DNA of 64,000 nt from Streptomyces spiralis (GTDB taxonomy: Bacteria > Actinomycetota > Actinomycetes > Streptomycetales > Streptomycetaceae). The stretch's first letter is position 1. The number at the start of each line of letters is the position of its first letter. Under the pieces are notes generated by a model. The model was given only the letters and a program-made list of their open reading frames with translations. It made no database searches and was not told the DNA's origin. The DNA lies in contig NZ_BNBC01000035.1 in assembly GCF_014654675.1 (NCBI RefSeq), positions 42,406 to 106,405 on the forward strand, in the 5' to 3' direction. A program made the position numbers and the translations under genes. Shown here one piece after another: positions 25,927 to 35,987 of the stretch.

Positions 25927-26939
25927 GGCTTGCTCCTGTTCGTTGCGGGGGGCTCGCCGCACGAGCGGCGTACGACGAGACGGGCGGGGAGGGTGACGGA
26001 CCGGGGGGTGCGGCCCTCGATGCGGTCGACCAGGGCCCGTACGGCGGCACGCCCCAGTGCGCCGGTGGGCTGGGCGACGGCGGTGATCGGCGGATCGGTG
26101 TGCACGAACCACGGGATGTCGTCGAACGCGGCGAGCGCGATGTCGTCGGGCACCCGCAGCCCGCGCGCGCGGATCGCGTCCAGCGCGCCGAGCGCCATCA
26201 GGTTGTCGGCGGCGAAGACGACCTCGGGCGGCTCGGGCAGGTCGAGGAAGCCCTCGGTGACCCGCCGGCCGCTCTCGGCCTGGAAGTCGCCCTGGCCGGT
26301 GTAGGCGTCGGGGAGGGGGATGTCGTAGTCGGCCAGCGCCGCGCGGAAGACGTCCACGCGCTCGCGGCCGGTGGTGGTGGCCGCGGGCCCCGCGATGATC
26401 GCCAGCCGCCGGTGCCCGAGCGCGTACAGGTGCGCGACCAGGTCCCGCACGGCCGACTGCCCGTCCGCCCGGACGACCGGCACGTCCACGCCCTTGATCC
26501 AGCGGTCGACGAACACCATCGGGGTCCCCGCGCGCGCGGCGTCCAGCATCAGCGGGGAGCCGCCGTCGGTGGGGGAGACCAGCAGGCCGTCGATCCGGCG
26601 GTCGAGGAGGGTGCGGACGTGGTGGTCCTGGAGGTCGGGCCGCTCGTCGGCGTTGCCGATGATCACGCTGTAGCCGAGCGCGCGGGCCTCCTCCTCGACG
26701 GAGCGGGCCAGTTCGGTGAAGTACGGGTTGAGTACGTCGCTGATGACCAGGCCGAGGGTGCGGGTGGTGTCGGTGCGCAGGGACCGGGCGACGGCGTTCG
26801 GGCGGTAGCCCAGCGTCGCGACGGCGGCCAGCACACGGGTGCGCGCCTCGGGGCTCACCGACGGGTGGTCGTTCAGGACGCGCGAGACCGTGGCGACGGA
26901 CAGGCCCGCCTCGGCGGCGACGTCCTTGATGCTCGCCAT
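25923..26939 (-). CDS. rbsR: LacI-family ribose operon repressor
   Basis: A 338-residue LacI regulator: HTH MASIKDVAAEAGLSVATVSR, hinge YRPNAVARSLR, effector domain with GLVISDVLNPYFTELAR and AFDDIPWFVHTDPPITAVAQ. ATG 26939 follows GAGGAGGTGG. First gene of rbsR-rbsA-rbsCB-rbsK-rbsD; it is autoregulated if the two operators directly upstream are its sites, as position suggests. Confidence 0.93.
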   Translation of the reverse strand: MASIKDVAAEAGLSVATVSRVLNDHPSVSPEARTRVLAAVATLGYRPNAVARSLRTDTTRTLGLVISDVLNPYFTELARSVEEEARALGYSVIIGNADERPDLQDHHVRTLLDRRIDGLLVSPTDGGSPLMLDAARAGTPMVFVDRWIKGVDVPVVRADGQSAVRDLVAHLYALGHRRLAIIAGPAATTTGRERVDVFRAALADYDIPLPDAYTGQGDFQAESGRRVTEGFLDLPEPPEVVFAADNLMALGALDAIRARGLRVPDDIALAAFDDIPWFVHTDPPITAVAQPTGALGRAAVRALVDRIEGRTPRSVTLPARLVVRRSCGEPPATNRSKP

Positions 26940-26957
26940 CGTCGTTCCACCTCCTCG

Positions 26958-26993
26958 TGGAATCGATTACACGGAGGATTGGAAACGATTACA
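26958..26993. promoter_or_regulatory. Two LacI-type operators in front of rbsR
   Basis: TGGAATCGATTACA (26958-26971) and TGGAAACGATTACA (26980-26993) both fit the TGnAAnCGnTnnCA pattern of LacI-family sites and differ at one base. They are 22 bp apart, two helical turns, so two repressor dimers could bind the same DNA face. Confidence 0.75.
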
Positions 26994-27032
26994 CGGTCGG
27001 AAACAAGCCCCTGAGACCGGATCGTGATGAAG

Positions 27033-27086
27033 TTGTCCACAGGCGGGGCGCTCGTCGTCCACCGCCGGGGGTGCCCGTCGTCCACA
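27033..27086 (+). promoter_or_regulatory. Three phased DnaA-box-like repeats
   Basis: TTGTCCACA (27033-27041) equals the published Streptomyces DnaA-box consensus; TCGTCCACA (27078-27086) fits its degenerate form; TCGTCCACC (27055-27063) has one mismatch at the last base. All point the same way at 22- and 23-bp intervals, between divergent rbsR and the RecD-like helicase gene. DnaA binding is an inference. Confidence 0.6.
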
Positions 27087-27126
27087 GGCGGACCGCGCTG
27101 TCGTACCCGGGCGGTAACGTCGGATC

Positions 27127-29391
27127 ATGTCCAATCAGGCAGCCGGTGCCCGGGCGGCGGGGGCGGGGGAGCGGCGGACGGCCGTGCTCGAAGCCGTGCT
27201 GGAGCGCGTCACGTACGTCAACGAGGACAACGGCTACACGGTCGCCCGGGTCGACACCGGCCGCGGCGGCGGCGATCTGCTCACGGTGGTCGGCGCGCTG
27301 CTCGGCGCCCAGGTCGGCGAGTCCCTGCGCATGGAGGGCCGCTGGGGCTCCCACCCGCAGTACGGCAAGCAGTTCCTGGTCGAGAACTACACGACGGTCC
27401 TGCCGGCCACCGTCCAGGGCATCCGCCGCTACCTTGGCTCGGGTCTGGTCAAGGGCATCGGCCCGGTCTTCGCCGACCGCATCACCCAGCACTTCGGCCT
27501 GGACACCCTGAAGATCATCGAGGAGGAGCCGGGGCGGCTCATCGAGGTCCCCGGCCTCGGCCCCAAGCGGACGAAGAAGATCGCCGACGCCTGGGAGGAG
27601 CAGAAGGCGATCAAGGAGGTCATGCTCTTCCTCCAGACCGTCGAGGTCTCCACGTCGATCGCGGTGCGCATCTACAAGAAGTACGGCGACGCCTCCATCT
27701 CCGTGGTGAAGAACCAGCCCTACCGGCTGGCCGCCGACGTCTGGGGCATCGGCTTCCTCACCGCCGACCGGATCGCCCGGTCCGTCGGCATCCCGCACGA
27801 CAGCCCGGAGCGCGTCAAGGCGGGCCTGCAGTACGCGCTGTCGCAGTCCGCCGACCAGGGGCACTGCTTCCTGCCGGAGGAGCGGCTGATCGCGGACGCC
27901 GTCAAGCTGCTCCAGGTCGACACCGGTCTGGTCATCGAGTGCCTGGCCGAACTGGCGGAGCCGGGCGAGGACGGCGAGGACCCCGGTGTCGTGCGCGAGA
28001 AGGTCCCCGCCGCCGACGGCGGCGAACCGGTCACCGCCGTCTACCTGGTCCCCTTCCACCGCGCCGAACTCTCCCTGTCCGCCCAGCTGCTGCGCCTGCT
28101 GCGCACCGACGCCGACCGGATGCCGGCCTTCCGGGACGTCGCCTGGGACAAGGCCCTGGGCTGGCTCAGGGGGCGTACGGGGGCGGACCTCGCCCCCGAG
28201 CAGGAGGCGGCCGTGAGGCTGGCGCTGACCGAGAAGGTGGCCGTGCTCACCGGCGGCCCCGGCTGCGGCAAGTCGTTCACCGTGCGCTCCGTCGTGGAGC
28301 TGGCCCGGGCCAAGAAGGCGAAGGTCGTGCTGGCCGCGCCCACCGGGCGGGCCGCCAAGCGCCTGTCCGAGCTCACGGGCGCGGAGGCCTCCACCGTCCA
28401 CCGTCTGCTGGAGCTCAAGCCCGGAGGGGACGCGGCCTACGACCGGGACCGACCGCTGGATGCCGATCTGGTGGTCGTCGACGAGGCTTCCATGCTGGAC
28501 CTGCTGCTGGCCAACAAGCTGGTCAAGGCGGTGCCGCCGGGGGCCCATCTGCTGTTCGTCGGGGACGTCGACCAGTTGCCCAGCGTCGGCGCCGGCGAGG
28601 TCCTCAGGGACCTGCTGGCCGACGGCGGTCCCGTTCCCGCCGTGCGCCTGACGCGGGTGTTCCGCCAGGCCCAGCAGTCGGGCGTGGTGACCAACGCGCA
28701 CCGGATCAACTCCGGGCAGCACCCGGTCACCGACGGCATGAAGGACTTCTTCCTCTTCGTCGAGGACGACACCGAGGAGGCGGGCCGGCTCACCGTGGAC
28801 GTGGCGGCCCGCCGGATCCCGTCCCGGTTCGGGCTCGACCCGCGCCGGGACGTGCAGGTGCTGGCGCCCATGCACCGCGGCCCGGCCGGCGCCGGCACGC
28901 TCAACGGCCTGCTCCAGCAGGCCATCACCCCCGGCCGGCCCGATCTGCCCGAAAAACGGTTCGGCGGAAGGGTTTTCCGCGTCGGCGACAAGGTCACCCA
29001 GATCCGCAACAATTACGAGAAAGGGAAGAACGGTGTCTTCAACGGCACCGTGGGCGTGGTCACCTCGCTCGACCCGGTCGACCAGCGCCTGACGGTACTG
29101 ACGGACGAGGACGAGGAGGTTCCGTACGAATTCGACGAACTGGACGAACTGGCGCACGCGTACGCGGTCACCATCCACCGTTCACAGGGAAGTGAATATC
29201 CCGCCGTGGTGATCCCTGTCACCACCGGCGCCTGGATGATGCTGCAGCGAAACCTGCTGTACACGGCGGTGACACGGGCCAAGAAGCTGGTCGTCCTCGT
29301 CGGTTCGCGCAAGGCGATCGGCCAGGCGGTGCGCACGGTCTCGGCGGGCCGGCGCTGCACGGCCCTGGACTTCCGGCTCGCGGGATCCTGA
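27127..29391 (+). CDS. recD: RecD2-type ATP-dependent DNA helicase
   Basis: A 754-residue superfamily 1B helicase. The N-terminal OB-like and helix-hairpin-helix region (~1-340) includes VPGLGPKRTKKIADAWEE. Motor domain 1: Walker A LTGGPGCGKSFTVR (~375-388), VVVDEASMLD (~448-457), GDVDQLPSVGAGEVL. Motor domain 2 ends with AVTIHRSQGSEYPAVV and LLYTAVTRAKKLVVLVG. This is the RecD2 (RecBC-independent) form, a 5'-3' helicase for repair and replication-fork maintenance. ATG 27127 is a family-like start. Confidence 0.94.
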   Translation: MSNQAAGARAAGAGERRTAVLEAVLERVTYVNEDNGYTVARVDTGRGGGDLLTVVGALLGAQVGESLRMEGRWGSHPQYGKQFLVENYTTVLPATVQGIRRYLGSGLVKGIGPVFADRITQHFGLDTLKIIEEEPGRLIEVPGLGPKRTKKIADAWEEQKAIKEVMLFLQTVEVSTSIAVRIYKKYGDASISVVKNQPYRLAADVWGIGFLTADRIARSVGIPHDSPERVKAGLQYALSQSADQGHCFLPEERLIADAVKLLQVDTGLVIECLAELAEPGEDGEDPGVVREKVPAADGGEPVTAVYLVPFHRAELSLSAQLLRLLRTDADRMPAFRDVAWDKALGWLRGRTGADLAPEQEAAVRLALTEKVAVLTGGPGCGKSFTVRSVVELARAKKAKVVLAAPTGRAAKRLSELTGAEASTVHRLLELKPGGDAAYDRDRPLDADLVVVDEASMLDLLLANKLVKAVPPGAHLLFVGDVDQLPSVGAGEVLRDLLADGGPVPAVRLTRVFRQAQQSGVVTNAHRINSGQHPVTDGMKDFFLFVEDDTEEAGRLTVDVAARRIPSRFGLDPRRDVQVLAPMHRGPAGAGTLNGLLQQAITPGRPDLPEKRFGGRVFRVGDKVTQIRNNYEKGKNGVFNGTVGVVTSLDPVDQRLTVLTDEDEEVPYEFDELDELAHAYAVTIHRSQGSEYPAVVIPVTTGAWMMLQRNLLYTAVTRAKKLVVLVGSRKAIGQAVRTVSAGRRCTALDFRLAGS

Positions 29392-29664
29392 CCGGTTCGG
29401 ACCGGGCCCTGACCGGCCCGAAGACCCCCGACCGTCCGGGCGTCGGCCCGGGCACCAACAAAAATGATCGATCAAACGAGTCGCAAAGGTCACAGAGCAC
29501 TTCCCGTCACCGGATCGAGGGGGCAGGATGAGCAGGTTGACGGCACTGAGTGCCGCCAATAGGCCCAATGGTCGACCCCGAGTGCACTCTCCTGAGCCAA
29601 ATGGGGGATGGTAGAGACAGTCAGGGCACCTCGAAGATGAGGCACTACGTCGGTGAGGGAAGAC
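29392..29664 (+). promoter_or_regulatory. Upstream region of citrate synthase
   Basis: A 273-bp gap with no gene. It begins with GC-rich short palindromes past the recD stop (possible terminator), then a more AT-rich stretch (AAAAATGATCGATCAAACG around 29460) that includes GATCGATC, and leads into GAGGGAAGAC before the GTG. The promoter is presumably here; no clear -10/-35 pair was identified. Confidence 0.4.
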
Positions 29665-30954
<1,290 letters not shown>

Positions 30955-31097
30955 CACCTGGCCGGTGAGGGGCGCCGCTCGGGTGGTGCTCCTTGGTGAC
31001 TGTTGCCCTCGGCTGCGGTGGCGGGCCGGTTTCCTGGGTGTGGCCGGCGGCTTCGGGTGGCCGGGGGTCCGGGGGGTGTCCCCCGGGTCGGCACGGC

Positions 31098-31192
31098 CAC
31101 GGGTGTGGTGGAGCGGGACTTCGTTCCGGTCGAGGAGCGCTGACACCTGGCCGGTGAGGGGCGCCGCTCGGGCGGTGCTCCTTGGTGACTGT
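31098..31192 (+). repeat. 95-bp direct repeat, copy 2
   Basis: Second copy of the gltA 3' end, 189 bp downstream of the first, with 94 bp of unrelated GC-rich DNA between. It carries a relic of 14 codons and the stop with no start, so it is not a gene. A tandem duplication followed by divergence or loss of the part in between would explain it. Confidence 0.95.
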
Positions 31193-31963
31193 GGTTCCGT
31201 TCCCCGCTTGAGCGGCACTGCACATCTCGACCAACTGAGGTTCTCCCCTCCAGCGGCGAGTGAGCCGGAGGGGCGCGTCGGTGTCGAGGGCGATGGGGTC
31301 CCCCCGCGCGAGCGGATTCGAGCGTGGGGGAGCACGGAGGTCCGAAGGGCCGAGCGCGGTCGTCGTCTCGACACCGGCTGTGGCGCCCCGGAGGCGAACC
31401 GAGCCAAAAACAAAAGCGGAAGGCGCCCCGGTGCGCCGGTCCCCCCACGGGCCGGCGGCCAGGGCGCCTTCCCGTGTCCCGGTGCGGATTCCCCCCACGG
31501 GATCCGGCCGGGCGTCTGTGAGAACCAGCGCCTGAACCGCTGTGAGCCCGGCGAGCAGAACTCGCCGTCCCCCTAGCACTGCCGTACGGCCGCGTGTACG
31601 GCCGCACGGACGTGCGATCTGCCGGGACAGCGCACGCCCGGGAGGGCCGCTCAAAGCTTCCCGGTGTACGTGCCCCGGCAACGCATCTCTGAGGAAGTCC
31701 CCCAAGACATCCCCAGATGTCAGTCGGCGCCCCCCAAGACGCCTTCCTGACATCGCCAACTTAGACCTTCGAACCCCTTAGATGGTTACGTTCACATCAC
31801 TGTGATCTGTGTCTCTTGCCTATGTCCCCATAGGTGCGCAAGAGGCCTGGTATGGCGATCGAGGCCCAAGCGTAAAGATGATGCGCGAGCCTTGTGAAGA
31901 GCTTATGTGAGGAGTGCGTCGGACTCTAGGGGGACTCTTACTTCGGTCCCGAGTACTTCCGGT
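31193..31963. other. Intergenic region without a convincing gene
   Basis: About 770 bp between the repeat and copA. No coding frame has credible codon use and a ribosome site. It contains a strong hairpin (31418-31472), a composite hairpin around 31813-31844 (CTCTTG...CAAGAG outside, CCTATG...CATAGG inside), and TCACA-N4-TGTGA at 31792-31805. It drops in GC near 31780-31920. An untranslated RNA is possible but not shown. Confidence 0.6.
31418..31472 (-). terminator. Hairpin with T-rich tail on the minus strand
   Basis: 31418-31428 and 31462-31472 are perfect 11-bp reverse complements (GGAAGGCGCCC arm). On the minus strand the stem is followed by CTTTTGTTTTTGG, giving an intrinsic-terminator layout for leftward transcription coming from copA about 500 bp away. 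The 33-nt loop is long. Confidence 0.55.
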
Positions 31964-34315
31964 TCAACGGAACGTCCGCAGCCGCAGACTGTTCGTCACC
32001 ACGAACACCGAGGAGAACGCCATCGCCGCCCCCGCGATCATCGGGTTGAGCAGCCCCGCGGCGGCCAGCGGCAGAGCGGCCACGTTGTAGCCGAACGCCC
32101 ACACCAGGTTCCCCTTGATCGTGGCCAGCGTCCGCCGGGAGAGCCGGATCGCGTCCGCGGCCACCCGCAGGTCCCCGCGCACCAGGGTCAGGTCGCCCGC
32201 CTCGATGGCGGCGTCCGTGCCGGTGCCCATCGCCAGGCCCAGGTCGGCGGTGGCCAGTGCGGCCGCGTCGTTGACGCCGTCGCCGACCATGGCCACGGTC
32301 CGCCCCTCGGCCCGCAGCCGCTCGACCGCCGCGACCTTGTCCTCGGGCAGTACCTCGGCGACCACGTCGCCGGGGTCGATCCCGACCGTCCGCGCCACCG
32401 ACTCGGCGACCGCGCGGTTGTCGCCGGTCAGCAGCACCGGCCGCAGCCCCAGCGCGCGCAGCTGCCGTACCGCATCGGCGCTGGTCTCCTTGACCGTGTC
32501 CGCCACGGCCACGACACCGCGTGCCATCCCGTCCCAGCCGACCACGACGGCCGTACGGCCCTCCGCCTCGGCCTCGCCGCGGGCCCGGGCCACCTCGTCG
32601 GGCAGTTCCCCGAGTTCCTCGATCAGCCGCCCCACCACGATGTCATGGCCGTCCACATGCCCACGCACGCCCCGTCCGGGAACGTTCTCGAACCGCTCGA
32701 CGGGGGGCAGCGGGCCGACGCGTTCCTCGGCGCCGGCCGCGATCGCCCGGGCGACCGGGTGTTCGGAGGCGTGCTCCAGGGCGCCCGCGAGCCGCAGCAG
32801 CTCCTTCTCGTCGGTGCCTTCCTCGGCGTGGACCGCCTGGAGGGTCATCCGGCCGGTGGTGACCGTCCCCGTCTTGTCCAGCACGATCGTGTCGACGCGG
32901 CGGGTGGACTCCAGCACCTCGGGACCCTTGATCAGGATGCCGAGCTGGGCGCCCCGGCCCGTGCCGACCATCAGCGCGGTCGGCGTGGCCAGACCCAGGG
33001 CGCACGGGCAGGCGATGATCAGCACCGCGACGGCGGCGGTGAACGAGGCCGTGACGTCACCGGTGGTGAACAGCCAGGTCAGCAGGGTGCCGACGGCGAT
33101 GAGGAGGACGATCGGCACGAACACCGCCGAGATCCGGTCGGCCAGCCGCTGCACCTGTGCCTTGCCGTTCTGCGCGTCCTCGACCAGCTTCGCCATCCGC
33201 GCGAGCTGGGTGTCGGCGCCGACCCGGGTGGCCTCGACGACCAGCCGGCCGCCGGCGTTGACGGTGGCGCCGGTGACCGTGCTGCCGGGCGCCACGTCCA
33301 CCGGCACCGACTCGCCGGTCAGCATCGAGGCGTCGACCGCCGAGGCGCCCTCCACGACCGTGCCGTCGGTGGCGATCTTCTCGCCGGGCCGGACGACGAA
33401 GCGGTCGCCGACGGCCAGTTCGGACACCGGGACCCGGATCTCCCGGCCGCCCCGGAGCACGGCCACGTCCTTCGCGCCCAGCTCCAGCAGCGCCCGCAGT
33501 GCGGCACCCGCCCGCCGCTTGGAGCGTGCCTCCAGATAGCGGCCGAGGAGGATGAACGCCACGACTCCGGAGGCGACCTCGAGGTAGATCGTGGAGGCCG
33601 CGTCCATCCGGGAGACGGTGAGACGGAACTCGTCGTGCATGCCGGGCATGCCCGCGTCGCCGAGGAACAGCGCCCACAGCGACCAGCCGAACGCGGCCAG
33701 CGTGCCGACCGAGACCAGCGTGTCCATGGTGGCGGCGCCGTGCCGGGCGTTGGTGAGGGCCGCCCGGTGGAAGGGCAGGCCACCCCAGACCACGACCGGC
33801 GCGGCGAGCGTCAGCGCGAGCCACTGCCAGTTGTCGAACTGCAGGGGCGGGACCATGGACAGCAGGATCACCGGTACGGCGAGCAGCGCGGAGACGACCA
33901 GCCGCTGCCGCAGGGCGGTCGCCTCGGAGTCCGAGGCGACCGCCGGCTCGGCCTCCCGCGTGGCGGGTGCCGGGTCCGGCGGCGGTGGCTCCTCGGCGGT
34001 GTACCCCGTCTTCACGACGGTGTCGATCAGGTCGGACACCTGTACCCCCCGGGGGTAGATGACCCTGGCCTTCTCCGTCGCGAAGTTCACCGTCGCGGTG
34101 ACGCCGTCCATGCGGTTGAGCTTCTTCTCCACGCGGGCCGCGCAGGAGGCGCAGGTCATCCCGCCGATGAGCAGCTCCACCTGGGACACCGGGGTGTCAG
34201 GCGTGCCAGTCTGTGCGCTGGTCTGTACGCCGGTCTTCGTGGATGCCGCCGGTGCCGCTGACGCGGCCGACGCCGCCGTGCCGCTGCCGGTGGTGGTGCT
34301 GGTGACGCTGGTCAT
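31964..34315 (-). CDS. copA: Copper-exporting P1B-type ATPase
   Basis: A 783-residue heavy-metal P-type ATPase. N-terminal metal-binding domain GGMTCASCAARV (Cys55 and Cys58) after a ~45-residue Ser/Thr/Ala-rich leader; eight membrane helices; actuator LTGESVPV; membrane metal site IIACPCALG (CPC, the Cu(I) type); phosphorylation motif DKTGTVTTG; hinge MVGDGVNDAAAL; last helix region SSVFVVTNSLRL. It pumps Cu(I) out of the cytoplasm. ATG 34315 follows GGAGTACGGAC. It is 99 bp behind copZ; together they form a copper-resistance unit. Confidence 0.95.
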   Translation of the reverse strand: MTSVTSTTTGSGTAASAASAAPAASTKTGVQTSAQTGTPDTPVSQVELLIGGMTCASCAARVEKKLNRMDGVTATVNFATEKARVIYPRGVQVSDLIDTVVKTGYTAEEPPPPDPAPATREAEPAVASDSEATALRQRLVVSALLAVPVILLSMVPPLQFDNWQWLALTLAAPVVVWGGLPFHRAALTNARHGAATMDTLVSVGTLAAFGWSLWALFLGDAGMPGMHDEFRLTVSRMDAASTIYLEVASGVVAFILLGRYLEARSKRRAGAALRALLELGAKDVAVLRGGREIRVPVSELAVGDRFVVRPGEKIATDGTVVEGASAVDASMLTGESVPVDVAPGSTVTGATVNAGGRLVVEATRVGADTQLARMAKLVEDAQNGKAQVQRLADRISAVFVPIVLLIAVGTLLTWLFTTGDVTASFTAAVAVLIIACPCALGLATPTALMVGTGRGAQLGILIKGPEVLESTRRVDTIVLDKTGTVTTGRMTLQAVHAEEGTDEKELLRLAGALEHASEHPVARAIAAGAEERVGPLPPVERFENVPGRGVRGHVDGHDIVVGRLIEELGELPDEVARARGEAEAEGRTAVVVGWDGMARGVVAVADTVKETSADAVRQLRALGLRPVLLTGDNRAVAESVARTVGIDPGDVVAEVLPEDKVAAVERLRAEGRTVAMVGDGVNDAAALATADLGLAMGTGTDAAIEAGDLTLVRGDLRVAADAIRLSRRTLATIKGNLVWAFGYNVAALPLAAAGLLNPMIAGAAMAFSSVFVVTNSLRLRTFR
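34043..34057. promoter_or_regulatory. CsoR-like palindrome inside copA
   Basis: TACCCCCCGGGGGTA is a perfect palindrome with 7-bp arms around one base. It matches the CsoR operator pattern and resembles the site upstream of copZ. It lies within copA codons for IYPRG, about 260 bp past the start codon. Function is inferred only. Confidence 0.4.
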
Positions 34316-34414
34316 GTCCGTACTCCAGAGAACGGACCGGACCGCACGGAGCCAGTATCAGCTGGTCGATGCGGCCCGGTGTCGAGAGATACGTGTGTGT
34401 CCCGGACGCCGGGG

Positions 34415-34654
34415 TCAGGCGCGGCCGACGAGCTCGAAGCCCGCCTCGTCCACGGCGGCCCGCACCGCCTCCTCGTCCAGCGGGGCGGCGGAGGTGACGG
34501 TGACGTCGCCGGTCGAGGCGACGGCCTTGACGGAGCTGACGCCGGGGAGTCCGGAGATCTCGGCGGAGACGGAGCCCTCGCAGTGGCCGCAGCTCATCCC
34601 GCTCACCTTGTAGACGGTGGTGACGGTGTCCGGAGTCTCGGTCTGGGCGGTCAT
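34415..34654 (-). CDS. copZ: Copper chaperone, CopZ-like HMA protein
   Basis: A 79-residue single heavy-metal-associated domain: VYKVSGMSCGHCEGSVSAEI (CxxC Cu(I) site), ending AGFELVGRA. It hands Cu(I) to CopA. ATG 34654 follows GAGGAG; the longer in-frame start at 34690 has no site. A CsoR-type operator lies about 90 bp upstream. Confidence 0.93.
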   Translation of the reverse strand: MTAQTETPDTVTTVYKVSGMSCGHCEGSVSAEISGLPGVSSVKAVASTGDVTVTSAAPLDEEAVRAAVDEAGFELVGRA

Positions 34655-34744
34655 GTCGCTCTCCTCGTCGGGTGTGCCCGCGCATGGCATACGTCGGGCA
34701 TGTGGGGTCTGCGGGGCCCACGGGGACCCTCTTCTCTTCAGACT

Positions 34745-34761
34745 ATACCCCTAGGGGGTAT
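34745..34761. promoter_or_regulatory. CsoR-type copper operator
   Basis: ATACCCCTAGGGGGTAT matches the GTATACCC-type palindromes bound by the copper sensor CsoR in actinobacteria. It sits upstream of copZ-copA. No csoR gene is in the window. Confidence 0.75.
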
Positions 34762-34886
34762 GAACCCAAAGGAACGGCGCGGCTCACCGAGTAGCGTTCC
34801 GTCCGGACGGTGATCCCCGTCGCCGCCGGCGGCGTGATCTCCGGGCGATGATCTTCTGCGGTGGTCTGGCGATGGGAAGGCGACGG

Positions 34887-35930
34887 ATGCGGGCTGTGGT
34901 GTTCGAGCGGTACGGGGAGCCGGCCCGGGTCCGGGAGGTGGCCGATCCGCGGCCCGCGGAGCACGGCGTCGTGGTGCGGGTCGAGGCGACCGGCCTGTGC
35001 CGCAGCGACTGGCACGGCTGGCAGGGCCACGACCCCGACATCACGCTGCCGCACGTGCCCGGTCACGAACTCGCGGGTGTCGTCGAGGCGGTCGGTGACC
35101 GGGTGAGCCGCTGGCGCCCCGGCGACCGCGTGACCGCGCCCTTCGTCTGCGCGTGCGGCAACTGCCCCTCCTGCGCGGCGGGCGACCAGCAGGTGTGCGA
35201 ACGCCAGAGCCAGCCCGGATTCACCCACTGGGGCTCCTTCGCCCAGTACGTGGCGCTCGACCACGCCGATGTGAACCTCGTCGCCGTGCCCGACGGGCTC
35301 TCCTTCGCCACGGCCGCCTCGCTCGGCTGCCGCTACGCCACGGCCTACCGCGCGGTGGTCCAGCAGGGCCGCCTCGCTGCCGGAGAGTGGGTCGCCGTGC
35401 ACGGCTGCGGGGGCGTGGGCCTGTCCGCGGTGATGATCGCGGCGGCCTGCGGGGCGCGGGTCGTGGCGGTGGACATATCGCGGCGGGCCCTGGAACTGGC
35501 CCGCGAGTTCGGCGCGACGGAGTGTGTGGACGCCTCCGACGGACGGGACACCGCGGAGCGGATCCGCGAGGTCACCGGCGGCGGCGCCCATCTCTCCCTC
35601 GACGCGCTCGGTTCGCCCGCCACCTGCGCCGCCTCGGTGAACGGCCTGCGCCGCCGCGGCCGGCACGTCCAGGTCGGCCTGCTGCCCTCCGCGACCGGGA
35701 CCACCCCGGTCCCCATGGCCCGGGCGATCGCGCTGGAGCTCGAACTCCTCGGCAGCCACGGCATGGCCGCGCACGCCTACCCGGAGATGCTGCGCCTGGT
35801 CGAGGCGGGCGTCCTGCGCCCCGATCTGCTGGTGACGTCGACGATCCCCCTGGCGGCCGTGCCGGACGCGCTCGCGTCGATGGGGACGGCGCCGGGAGCC
35901 GGGGTCACGGTCATAGAACCCTGGCGCTGA
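34887..35930 (+). CDS. Zinc-dependent alcohol dehydrogenase
   Basis: A 347-residue medium-chain dehydrogenase. Catalytic zinc ligands in GLCRSDWHGW and PGHELAG; structural zinc site CACGNCPSCAAGDQQVC with four Cys; Rossmann loop HGCGGVGLSAVMIAA; then VVAVDISRRALELA, so NAD is the likelier cofactor because of the Asp. Start ATG 34887 follows GGGAAGG. The substrate alcohol is unknown; it appears monocistronic. Confidence 0.93.
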   Translation: MRAVVFERYGEPARVREVADPRPAEHGVVVRVEATGLCRSDWHGWQGHDPDITLPHVPGHELAGVVEAVGDRVSRWRPGDRVTAPFVCACGNCPSCAAGDQQVCERQSQPGFTHWGSFAQYVALDHADVNLVAVPDGLSFATAASLGCRYATAYRAVVQQGRLAAGEWVAVHGCGGVGLSAVMIAAACGARVVAVDISRRALELAREFGATECVDASDGRDTAERIREVTGGGAHLSLDALGSPATCAASVNGLRRRGRHVQVGLLPSATGTTPVPMARAIALELELLGSHGMAAHAYPEMLRLVEAGVLRPDLLVTSTIPLAAVPDALASMGTAPGAGVTVIEPWR

Positions 35931-35987
35931 GACCGGCCGGCACCGGGACCTGCCGGCGCAGGGGCCGACGGGCGCCGGGACCGTGTC

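Noticed and set aside
22386..26304. Long plus-strand open frames over the ribose operon
   Set aside because: His/Gly/Val/Asp-rich products with no motifs, exactly opposite strong rbsCB and rbsA sequences.
31792..31805. TCACA-N4-TGTGA as a possible CRP site
   Set aside because: CRP sites read TGTGA-N6-TCACA. Here the half-sites face the wrong way and the spacer is 4 bp.
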